Source: Planctomycetota bacterium (lineage in GTDB: Bacteria > Planctomycetota > JAPUJT01). From it: a DNA stretch of 64,000 nucleotides. Of this stretch, positions 7,711 through 14,115 are shown one piece after another (position 1 is the first letter of the stretch; each line of letters opens with the position of its first letter). The DNA lies in the NCBI GenBank assembly GCA_027296055.1, contig JAPUJT010000126.1, forward strand, positions 1 to 64,000. The letters run 5' to 3'. Position numbers and translations under genes: made by a program. Below the pieces are notes generated by a model that did not search any database, was not told the DNA's origin, and saw only the letters and a list, made by a program, of their open reading frames with translations.

Positions 7711-8769
7711 TCAGTCCTTTGAACTATGGCCCTGGATTTCCCTCCACAGGGCCCCTTCGTTTAGCTTGCCACTCCAGTAGTCATCGCCTAGCCGCCGTCG
7801 TCTGACTTTCAAAATGAACCTCTCCTGGTACGGGCGCGGCTCAAGCTCCCAGAGATCGCATCGCTTGAGCGTATCGCGGAATTTCTTCATCTGTGCCTCC
7901 TTGCTGGAGCCAGGCATTTCCTCCCCTGCTAGTCGGTGGCGCTCCTCCGCAAGCTTCTCAAGCTTATTTACATAGGCTTCTCGCGAGTCACCACAGCTCG
8001 ATGGACATCTAAGAATCTTGATTGCTGGAAGGGGATTGAGCTTCTCTATCTTGGCGAGTACCTTCCATGTAGTAAGCGGGTATCTCGGTTGCGTCCTGGC
8101 GATGAGCGGATCTTTGAAGCTCTTTAGGAGTTTCTGGATCTTCTCAATGGTATCTTCGTAGAAGTCTTCCATCAGGGCAAGGAATTCGGTTTGCGTAAGC
8201 CTCCAATCCACGGCAATGGGGAAATGTGTCCATCTCCTCAGGGTGGGCGCTGGGAACGGGAAATCGTTCTGCACGTCCGCCAGAGACTCGAAGGGGATTT
8301 CCACCTGGGCAGACAGCGGCTTGGTCCACGCCCTGGCAGCAGAGCTTTTCACCGGCCTTTTAGGATTCACGTGCAGCGCCACGGCTACAGGGCCCAAATC
8401 AAAAAAGAAAGCCAATGAATTCTGTGACGTGAGGGCTTCAGGGTGAAAGGTGATCACGGCCGGGCGAATATCCGAGAAGCCTATCTCTGGCAGCACCGGG
8501 CCTGGGCAACGTTCGCCTTTCTTGGTGTGTATGGCTCGCTGTACTCCGTCATTGAGAAGCAGATAATCCGCACAGATGTTCGGATTCAATCGGAGTACGG
8601 AGGTGTACCCCAAGTCCCGGAGTTTCTTGCTGGGTTCAGTGGGAAAGGCATCAAGCGGACTGTCCTTAGCTACCCACTCGTCTTGGTAGCCGGGGTTGCG
8701 GCGCGTCATCTCCCACCAATCAGCCGACCGCAAATACCAGGGTGAGGGGGCACCCTTTTTTCCTGGCAT
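7711..8769 (-). CDS. Hypothetical protein with a DUF6499-like N-terminus
   Basis: The frame runs to GTG 8811, but ATG 8769 (352 residues) is preferred because GGAG lies upstream and the recognisable sequence starts just after it. Residues about 10-35 (WYLRSADWWEMTRRNPGYQ) resemble the short DUF6499 domain, which has a W-E-x-x-RRNP-x-Y pattern and heads some proteobacterial regulators and element proteins. The remainder (LGPVAVALHVNPKRP; a helical middle; basic C-terminus) matches nothing I know. It lies upstream of the HTH operon on the same strand, about 215 bp away, and is separated from it by the inverted repeat. Confidence 0.6.
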   Translation of the reverse strand: MPGKKGAPSPWYLRSADWWEMTRRNPGYQDEWVAKDSPLDAFPTEPSKKLRDLGYTSVLRLNPNICADYLLLNDGVQRAIHTKKGERCPGPVLPEIGFSDIRPAVITFHPEALTSQNSLAFFFDLGPVAVALHVNPKRPVKSSAARAWTKPLSAQVEIPFESLADVQNDFPFPAPTLRRWTHFPIAVDWRLTQTEFLALMEDFYEDTIEKIQKLLKSFKDPLIARTQPRYPLTTWKVLAKIEKLNPLPAIKILRCPSSCGDSREAYVNKLEKLAEERHRLAGEEMPGSSKEAQMKKFRDTLKRCDLWELEPRPYQERFILKVRRRRLGDDYWSGKLNEGALWREIQGHSSKD

Positions 8770-8871
8770 CCTGCCGCTCCAGCAGTAACCAATGGCCCAG
8801 TTCCCCAACACGGATGTGTCGGCCTACTTATTTTCTCGTCCACGTCAGGGCAGAATCCTGTAGAATACTCC

Positions 8872-8900
8872 TTGACGAGGACAATATCCGACAATATCTT
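8872..8900 (+). promoter_or_regulatory. Promoter with tandem 10-bp repeats for the RHH-integrase operon
   Basis: TTGACG (8872-8877) and TATCTT (8895-8900) are 17 bp apart. GACAATATC is repeated at 8880-8888 and 8890-8898, covering the spacer and the -10 box. A tandem repeat overlapping a promoter just before an RHH gene is typical of autoregulation. Predicted initiation near 8907 lies only a few bases before ATG 8913. Confidence 0.5.
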
Positions 8901-8912
8901 ATGTGGACAGAG

Positions 8913-9086
8913 ATGGCAAGGAAGAAAAAGACAGGACCAACGAAAGAGAAATTCACCCTGTATCTCCGCGGGGATGACCTCAAGGCCCTCCAGCGGATGG
9001 CAGAGGCAAGCGACGGGGAGTATTCGGTGGCTCACTTCGTCAGAAAAGCTGTACAGGAATTCGTGGGGAAGAAGAAGCGGAGGTAA
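8913..9086 (+). CDS. Ribbon-helix-helix regulator (57 aa)
   Basis: The core KFTLYLRGDDLKALQRMAEA, followed by GEYSVAHFVRKAVQEFV, matches a ribbon-helix-helix fold: one strand and two helices, binding DNA as a dimer through the strand. The ends are Lys-rich. ATG 8913 is preferred; an in-frame ATG at 8901 would fall inside the proposed -10 box. Its stop is 5 bp before the integrase start and its last codons contain the integrase's GGAGG. It probably represses or tunes the integrase operon by binding the tandem 10-bp repeats at 8880-8898. Confidence 0.7.
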   Translation: MARKKKTGPTKEKFTLYLRGDDLKALQRMAEASDGEYSVAHFVRKAVQEFVGKKKRR

Positions 9087-9091
9087 GGCAG

Positions 9092-10246
9092 ATGGCGACA
9101 CGGAGGGGCTTCGGGTCTGTTGCCAGGGACAAGCGGTCGATTGGCAAGCGGCAAGCTCACTGGAATATCCGGTTCTACCATGGCAGTAAACGTATCCAGC
9201 GGTACGGCGGCCCCACGAAGCAAATCGCCAACGAGAAACTCTCCCAGATCCATACGTTCTTGTCGAAGGGCATGTCCCTTGAGGAAACCTTGCGTGTCGT
9301 CTTCAATCAGCCGAGCGCGGGCGGCATCACATTCCGCGAGGCTGTAGGCGGATATCTGACGGACATCAAGAGTCGCAAGCGCCAGAGTACCTTTGACGTG
9401 GACACGATCCGCTTCAATGCCTTCCTCAAGAAGGCCGCCTGGGCGAAAAAGGACCTTGCGGATATCACGAAGCAGGACCTCATCCGGTGGACCAATGCCA
9501 GGGAAAGGGCCGGGCTCGCTGGCTCTAGCATCAACCGGGATGTTGCTCTTATCTCCGCTCTCTTCCAGTGGGCTATTGACCTAGAGTACGCGGAAGAAAA
9601 TCCAGCTCGGCGTGTCCCTCATCGCTCAGAGAAGGGCCGGGAGCTAGAGACGTACCTGACTGCCAAGGAGGCCAGGGCACTCATCGAAGCATCGGATGAC
9701 GACTTTCGACCGCTCGTCACTGCCGCCATCTTCACCGGGATGCGGCGCGGTGAGCTGCTCTCTCTCCGCTGGGACGCCATAGATTTCTCCATCGGGCAGA
9801 TCACCGTGACATCCAAGTCTGCCAAGACGGGGAAGAGGCGGGCCATCCCTATCTGCCCCGCCCTTGACGCCGAATTGAACGCCATTCGGACTGCCCGGAA
9901 GATTGTAGGGGTTGGAAGTGTCTTCACCAGATGCAGCGGTGTGCCGCTGACTAAACAGATGGTCCGCGACGCTTTGCCAAAGGCACTGGAGAGATGCAAG
10001 GCAATCCCAAAGGAGAAGAAATCCAAGGTCACATTCCGGGTCCTGCGCCACACCGCGGCCAGCTTGATGATCCAGGCAGGAGTATCTCTCTACGATGTGG
10101 GGAAGATTCTCGGCCACAGCACTCCGACCATGACCCAGCGATATGCCCACCTGGCCCCAGACTTCGCCCGTCCCGCAGTCCTCAAACTGAACCAGGCCGT
10201 CATGGGTGCCGGAAGCGATCAAGACACTGCTGAGGCGGGAGCCTAG
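9092..10246 (+). CDS. Full-length tyrosine integrase of an integrative element
   Basis: This 384-residue enzyme cuts and rejoins att sites. Layout: an N-terminal arm-binding-like domain (WNIRFYHGSKRIQRYGG) at about 1-60; a core-binding SAM-like domain at about 80-175; then the catalytic domain. Catalytic residues: Arg218 (TGMRRGELL), Lys245 (KTGKRRAIP), Arg319 (VLRHTAAS), His342 (ILGHST) and Tyr351 (QRYAH). The usual first His of the HxxR box is Arg316 here, a tolerated but less common variant. ATG 9092 follows GGAGG at 9078-9082, which lies inside the RHH gene, so the two are coupled. A related but broken integrase lies at 12.3 kb next to a tRNA-Phe half, suggesting both belong to elements using the same kind of target. 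Confidence 0.93.
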   Translation: MATRRGFGSVARDKRSIGKRQAHWNIRFYHGSKRIQRYGGPTKQIANEKLSQIHTFLSKGMSLEETLRVVFNQPSAGGITFREAVGGYLTDIKSRKRQSTFDVDTIRFNAFLKKAAWAKKDLADITKQDLIRWTNARERAGLAGSSINRDVALISALFQWAIDLEYAEENPARRVPHRSEKGRELETYLTAKEARALIEASDDDFRPLVTAAIFTGMRRGELLSLRWDAIDFSIGQITVTSKSAKTGKRRAIPICPALDAELNAIRTARKIVGVGSVFTRCSGVPLTKQMVRDALPKALERCKAIPKEKKSKVTFRVLRHTAASLMIQAGVSLYDVGKILGHSTPTMTQRYAHLAPDFARPAVLKLNQAVMGAGSDQDTAEAGA

Positions 10247-10325
10247 AGTCGCTCACGAGGAATGTAGGGGAAAGCCCTGCCCAGGCATGGTGAGGGCCCA
10301 GAATCGGAAATAGAGGAGGCGGGAC

Positions 10326-10787
10326 ATGAAGCTGACTGAGGACGGCCCGTACTTGGGGATGGCTGCCTTCTGCCAGGCTGCGGTGGAAGACGAGTATGGG
10401 AGACTGACCCTTCGTCACTTCATGAACGGCCAGATGGTGTGGCCAAAGGAGGGCATTGAACCCTCAGAGAGTATGCCAAAGGCAACCATTCCCCTTTGTC
10501 TCGTAATTCAGCTCTTTCGCGGAAAGGCAAAAGGAGCGCCGATATTGGAAGTGATTCACGTCCCACCAGAGGGAGAAAAGTACATCCTCACCAAGTTTCA
10601 GCCAGTATTCCAAGGAGGACCCGAACAGGGACTACAGACATCGCCAACATTCAGAGTTGAGTTTCATGTGCCTGGCATGCATTGGTTTGAGTTGAGGCTT
10701 GATGGTGATCTTCTGACGAAGATTCCTTTTCTGATGGAGTATCGGAAGACGCGGCCGAAAGTTCCCCCATCCATCTTCCGCCGATAG
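10326..10787 (+). CDS. Hypothetical protein resembling DUF6941
   Basis: ATG 10326 follows AGAGGAGG, a strong site. The 153-residue product is mostly beta. Its features are AAFCQAAVEDEYGRLTLRHF near the start, IPLCLVIQLF in the middle and HWFELRLDGDLLTKIPFLM near the end. This resembles DUF6941 proteins, small single-domain proteins of unknown role with an early acidic strand and a C-terminal W-x-E-x-x-x-DG-x-x-L-x-x-IP-type strand. It follows the integrase by 79 bp and may share its transcript. Function unknown; probable element cargo. Confidence 0.6.
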   Translation: MKLTEDGPYLGMAAFCQAAVEDEYGRLTLRHFMNGQMVWPKEGIEPSESMPKATIPLCLVIQLFRGKAKGAPILEVIHVPPEGEKYILTKFQPVFQGGPEQGLQTSPTFRVEFHVPGMHWFELRLDGDLLTKIPFLMEYRKTRPKVPPSIFRR

Positions 10788-10980
10788 AGAGGCGAAGTGG
10801 CCATCCTTCAAGAACCCCAAGATCGGTGAAGTCCGGTCGAGACTGATAGCTCATGATTCAGTTCCTCCTTGTCCCAGGTTCCTGCTTCCCAAAATCCTAA
10901 CCTACCATAGCCAAGGACAAGGATCCACCTACACTTGCAACGTTCACGCGGTGAGATAACAGGACAGGACCGGAAACCGA

Positions 10981-11616
10981 TTATCCCCGCGTGGCGAGAG
11001 CGTCAATAAGGGCTGTGAACTGCTGGGTGAGGCCGGAGGCAAGGGCCGTACCCGTGGCGGCCTCCAGTACGGCCCGAGCGGAGATTAGGCATTCCCGAAC
11101 TATAGACCTCTTCGGCCGTGACGAACGAAGCTGAGATTCGAGGGTGTTGAGATCAGCTCGCAGATCCGACGAGCTAGAATCTGACACTCCGACCTCTTCC
11201 AAGGCTTGCCTGGTCTCATCCAAGAGGCGAGTGATGGTGGCAACTTCCTCGGGTTGCAGAATGACAACCTGCAAGGAATCTGTCGTGCCTTGCTGAATCG
11301 CGCCACCGGACATTTCTCCAATGACGATCAGGTTGACTGGTGGAAAATACGTTGATGGTTCGTCGGGAGAGGATAGGGCCTTCTCGATTTCCTTGAATCC
11401 TTCGTGGGTGATGACGATTGTTTCGCTCAGGGAGGGGAACTCCAAGAGTCCCTCGTTCCGCAAGTATGTGGTTACATCAATTGCTTGACGATGCCCTATG
11501 CCGATACTCCTGGCTATTTCGGACATGTTCTGTGGGGACATCTCATTTCCATCTGATCGGTCATACAGCTCCCTCAAGAACCGAAACCTCGTAGCCTTTC
11601 TCTCCTGTACATCCAT
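10981..11616 (-). CDS. Winged-helix N-terminus hypothetical protein (211 aa)
   Basis: Residues 1-75 read as a winged helix (MSEIARSIGIGHRQAIDVTTYLRNEGLLEF in sense, split by short loops). Residues about 92-115 contain IGEMSGGAIQQGTTDS, a segment seen in many bacterial proteins of unknown role with a GSxIQQGTxxS-type strand. The C-terminal 90 residues are helical (EEVATITRLLDETRQALEEV). It converges on the DUF6941-like gene, with a 193-bp gap holding nothing I can name. The ribosome site ahead of ATG 11616 is weak. Confidence 0.65.
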   Translation of the reverse strand: MDVQERKATRFRFLRELYDRSDGNEMSPQNMSEIARSIGIGHRQAIDVTTYLRNEGLLEFPSLSETIVITHEGFKEIEKALSSPDEPSTYFPPVNLIVIGEMSGGAIQQGTTDSLQVVILQPEEVATITRLLDETRQALEEVGVSDSSSSDLRADLNTLESQLRSSRPKRSIVRECLISARAVLEAATGTALASGLTQQFTALIDALATRG

Positions 11617-11686
11617 GTTTGCCCCACGCCTCCTTGCCCGGCAGACACAAACCGGACCTCTTTGAGCCCGTCAATGCTTGGCCACC

Positions 11687-11914
11687 TCAATTCAGCTCTT
11701 GCTTCTCCTGCCGCAGCGGGTCCTGCCACTCGTGAAACCGGGCGAGTGGCTCCTGGTTTCGCGCCCGGATGGTATCGGTGAGCTCCTTCATCTCGCCCTC
11801 CCAATCGTCGCACCAGCCCTCGATGCAGGGCGGGCACTGGAGGACGGCACCCTCGGCGATTTCGTGGAGGTACTCGTCGGGGATGTCTTCCTGGCAGGAG
11901 CCGCACTTGGGCAT
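11687..11914 (-). CDS. Small cysteine-rich protein (75 aa), zinc-ribbon-like
   Basis: CGSC near the N-terminus and CPPC about 23 residues later form two CxxC knuckles, as in a zinc ribbon, followed by an acidic helical tail. No convincing Shine-Dalgarno precedes ATG 11914. The overlapping frames on both strands are long because the DNA is GC-rich. I favour this frame because of the paired knuckles and hydrophilic tail. Last gene before the element's right end. Confidence 0.5.
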   Translation of the reverse strand: MPKCGSCQEDIPDEYLHEIAEGAVLQCPPCIEGWCDDWEGEMKELTDTIRARNQEPLARFHEWQDPLRQEKQELN

Positions 11915-11999
11915 GGTGGCTCTAGTCTAGCGCCCCCGAGACTACGATCTCAAGGGCCGCACCGTACGGAGCCAGACGGGACATTGCGACCGGAATCTT

Positions 12000-12061
12000 G
12001 TGTGCCTAGTGGTGTGCCTAGCCGTGGCGCGATTAGGGTATGGTGCCGGCTCGGTTAGGGT
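12000..12061. repeat. Paired short repeats left of the tRNA-Phe att core
   Basis: GTGTGCCTAG occurs at 12000-12009 and 12012-12021 (12-bp pitch). TTAGGGT occurs at 12033-12039 and 12055-12061, followed by ATGG and GTGG. Paired short direct repeats 100-170 bp from an att core fit arm-type integrase sites. No gene occupies 11915-12293. Confidence 0.45.
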
Positions 12062-12164
12062 GTGGAAACCCGATCTGTGGGCCATCGCAAGTTTCGATGG
12101 GCTATCGTGTTAGTGGTTGCTGGTAAGGAGCTTAGCTGAGAAAGTCCGAAACGGTCTAACTGCC

Positions 12165-12231
12165 TTTTCAGTCCAGTGCTCTACCAGCTGAGCTATCCGC
12201 CCACAGCCTTGTCAGACAAAGAGTTATATCG
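12165..12231 (-). repeat. 67-bp att-like direct repeat, copy 1 (tRNA-Phe nt 1-38 plus 29 bp upstream)
   Basis: On the minus strand, 12202 down to 12165 reads as tRNA positions 1-38: GGGCGGA acceptor strand, TA, D-stem GCTC/GAGC, anticodon stem CTGGA and loop CTGAAAA with anticodon GAA (Phe). The next bases (GGCAG) do not pair with CTGGA, so the tRNA is broken at the end of the anticodon loop. The remaining 29 bp are 5' flank. The same 67 bp recur at 21340-21406 in the same orientation. Confidence 0.8.
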
Positions 12232-12257
12232 ATCTGGCATCGTCCCGTCAACCACTT

Positions 12258-12276
12258 GGAGGCCAGCATGGAGGCC
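12258..12276. repeat. Paired GGAGGCC repeat, copy 1
   Basis: GGAGGCC at 12258-12264 and 12270-12276, a 12-bp pitch, lies 27 bp right of the att core and 18 bp before the integrase remnant. Equivalent pairs at 21176 and 21434 have the same pitch, which argues for a protein-binding site, most simply an integrase arm site. Confidence 0.5.
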
Positions 12277-12293
12277 AAACGAATCAGAAACCC

Positions 12294-12745
12294 CTACTCC
12301 ACCTGATGCGTGCGGCCCTTCCGCTCCTCTGCACCTGTCGCCCCCCTGATAACAGAATCCAGCCGATCGATCGCCGCCATGGAGGCCTGGGGCGCGAAAT
12401 GAGCGTATCGCATCGTCACCGCCGTCGTCGAGTGTCCCAATATCTTGGCTACCTCGAAGATTGATACCCCTGCCTGCACCATCAACGAGGCGGCGGTGTG
12501 GCGGAGGCAATGAAATGTGATCTTGGCCCTTTTTTCCTCCCTAATGTCCCCGCACCGACTCTTGGCGGTCTCCATCATCCTACTGAGTATTCCCTTGGCC
12601 ACCGGCGATCCGTTGGAGGTTGTGAAAACCGGATCGGTGCCATCGGCTCGGGTGATCTTCTGGGACGATCTCAGCTCCATAATCTCACCGACAAGCGTCA
12701 TAGACATCGGGATGGTACGACCCCGCCCGTTCTTGTCGATGCCGC
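12294..12745 (-). pseudogene. C-terminal remnant of a tyrosine integrase
   Basis: The minus strand encodes the catalytic C-terminus: NGRGRTIPMS, FHCLRHTAASLM, ILGHSTTAVTMRYAH, then a hydrophilic tail. The HxxR, His and Tyr residues are intact, but the N-terminal domains and catalytic Arg-I are missing. Integrase homology stops near 12745, where an unrelated plus-strand gene remnant begins. The sequence is close to that of the intact integrase at 9.1-10.2 kb (shared RHTAASLM, QAGVS, KILGHST). Its position beside the att core is where an int gene belongs. It is dead as an enzyme; a deletion or recombination probably removed its front half. Confidence 0.8.
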
Positions 12746-13160
12746 CGACGAGGTGTGGCGGTCGATCGCCAACGGCAACGGGACGGACCGGGAGGCCTTC
12801 GAGCAGGAGTTCCTGTCTCGCATCGAATCCGCCTACCCGGACCTCCGGGAGCTATCCCGAAAGTTCCGCTTTCGGTGGGGATTCTTCGCGATCACCGGTC
12901 CGAAGAACGGGACGCTCACCGAGGAGACGGCCATCGAAGCCACGGAGCGAGACCGAGTCCGAAGTGATATTCGCCGGCGGGTAATCGCCTCCGAGGAGGC
13001 CGAGGTCCGGGTGGTGATCGCCTCCATGGCGAAGGACCTCCGGGCGCAGCTCCAGACGGCGTTCTCCGGGGTGGCCACTGAAATTCAGGGTCTGGCCGAA
13101 GCGGACGTGGAGAGCATGGCAGAGTCGCTGAAACTCGGGAGGAGGAAACTTCGGATCTGA
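12732..13160 (+). pseudogene. 5'-truncated unidentified gene
   Basis: From about 12732 the plus strand reads as hydrophilic helical protein (DREAFEQEFLSRIESAYPDL; FFAITGPKNGTLTEETAIEA; EVRVVIASMAKDLRAQLQTA), ending at TGA 13158-13160. No start codon or ribosome site lies at the front; the open frame simply continues into antisense of the integrase remnant. I interpret it as the 3' part of a gene whose beginning was lost at the same junction that cut the integrase. The composition suggests a structural or coiled-coil protein. No family recognised. Confidence 0.45.
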
Positions 13161-13383
13161 GGCCGTGGTCTTGGGGGGCAGCTTCAGCGGCCAGTGGCGG
13201 GTTTCGTCCTCTGAACAGGACTGTCGGCCGGTCCACGTTGTCCTGTGATCAACGGACTCAAAGGTCACGATTCCGAGCAGAACGACTCAAGGCGAGCTAC
13301 GGTGGCCTTTCCCATGGACGAGGCCAGACGCCAGCACCTGAGTTAACCGCTACGGAGACGCAAACCGAGGAATTTGAAATGCG

Positions 13384-13779
13384 TCACGGATTCCCAACGC
13401 CCATGGCTTCCTTCCGGATGGCTTTATCTTCCTTGCTTTCCGGAATGAGAATGTATCGGTGCTCGGCGGGAACGTCCTGAGGCCCTGCTGCATTAATCAA
13501 GGCGAGAGGAAAGAAGAAAATAATGTCAGCGATCAGCCTGCCAACGTAAAGTTCCTTCGTCATGGTGGCAGTGACGGTGTCGTAGCCGTCCTTCTCAAGG
13601 GTGATCTGGTATGATCCAAAGGTCGAAGAGCCTATGGGAAACGTGGAAGGGGTCACGCCGTAGTACTGGCCGTTGATACGGATCGTGGCTCCCTTCGGAT
13701 GGGAGGTAACTGTTATGAGGGAAGAGCATCCAGAACTGAATAGAAACACTGCTAGCAAGGCCGCAGATGAAATTCGCAT
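13384..13779 (-). CDS. PEGA-domain lipoprotein (131 aa)
   Basis: ATG 13779 follows GAGGAG; an upstream extension is open but lacks one. The N-terminus is a lipoprotein signal (MRISSAALLAVFLFSSGC) with Cys18. The next segment is a PEGA domain, a small beta-sandwich common in surface proteins: ITVTSHPKGATIRINGQYYG, then PIGSSTFGSYQITLEKDGY. A hydrophobic stretch (LIADIIFFFPLALI) and an acidic tail follow. It probably sits on the periplasmic face of a membrane or the outer surface. It lies downstream of the giant Ig/NHL lipoprotein on the same strand, 336 bp apart. PEGA domains often accompany S-layer or envelope proteins, which suits the neighbourhood. Confidence 0.8.
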   Translation of the reverse strand: MRISSAALLAVFLFSSGCSSLITVTSHPKGATIRINGQYYGVTPSTFPIGSSTFGSYQITLEKDGYDTVTATMTKELYVGRLIADIIFFFPLALINAAGPQDVPAEHRYILIPESKEDKAIRKEAMGVGNP

Positions 13780-14115
13780 GGAAGGTACTCCTCTACAACT
13801 CCGCTTACAATTGGACTCCTGGTCAATTCCTTGATACGAGTGCCGAAATTCTAGAAACGATGCAGCACTCTTGTCAAGGACTGGGCCCCGCTTTGATGGG
13901 TGGGGGGAGATGATCCCAGGCCCGAAACACACAACTCCCCAGGGCCGAGGGTTTGGGCGTGTTGCTGCTCGCCCCTAGCCTCCCTCAGCCGATCGGATCC
14001 ACCGTCCCCAGCCCAACCATGCTTCGAACTAAGAATTCTTTGGCGCAGAGATCGGGGTAAGGTCAGAAGCACCTACTTCACCTGGCGCGCGGGGCCCGAC
14101 GTTCCAGTCCGGGTA
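13780..14115. other. Intergenic stretch between the PEGA and giant lipoprotein genes
   Basis: I see no credible gene. The stretch must contain the promoter of the PEGA lipoprotein and the 3' end region of the giant gene, but no clear terminator hairpin or promoter boxes stand out. Confidence 0.35.

Larger units (their letters stand above)
1..12231. mobile_element. Integrative element or prophage remnant, left end outside window
   Basis: The stretch is dominated by element-type genes: extra dnaN, two tyrosine recombinases, ParB-like and DUF3987 proteins, Xis/MerR-like and RHH regulators, and zinc-ribbon small proteins. It ends at a tRNA-Phe-derived 67-bp sequence with paired repeats beside it. 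No capsid, tail or conjugation genes are visible here, so phage versus integrative plasmid cannot be decided. More than one element may be merged. Confidence 0.55.

Noticed and set aside
12165-12202. Functional tRNA-Phe gene
   Set aside because: Only nt 1-38 are present; the following bases cannot complete the anticodon stem, and no T-arm or acceptor 3' strand follows. The same is true of the copy at 21340-21377.
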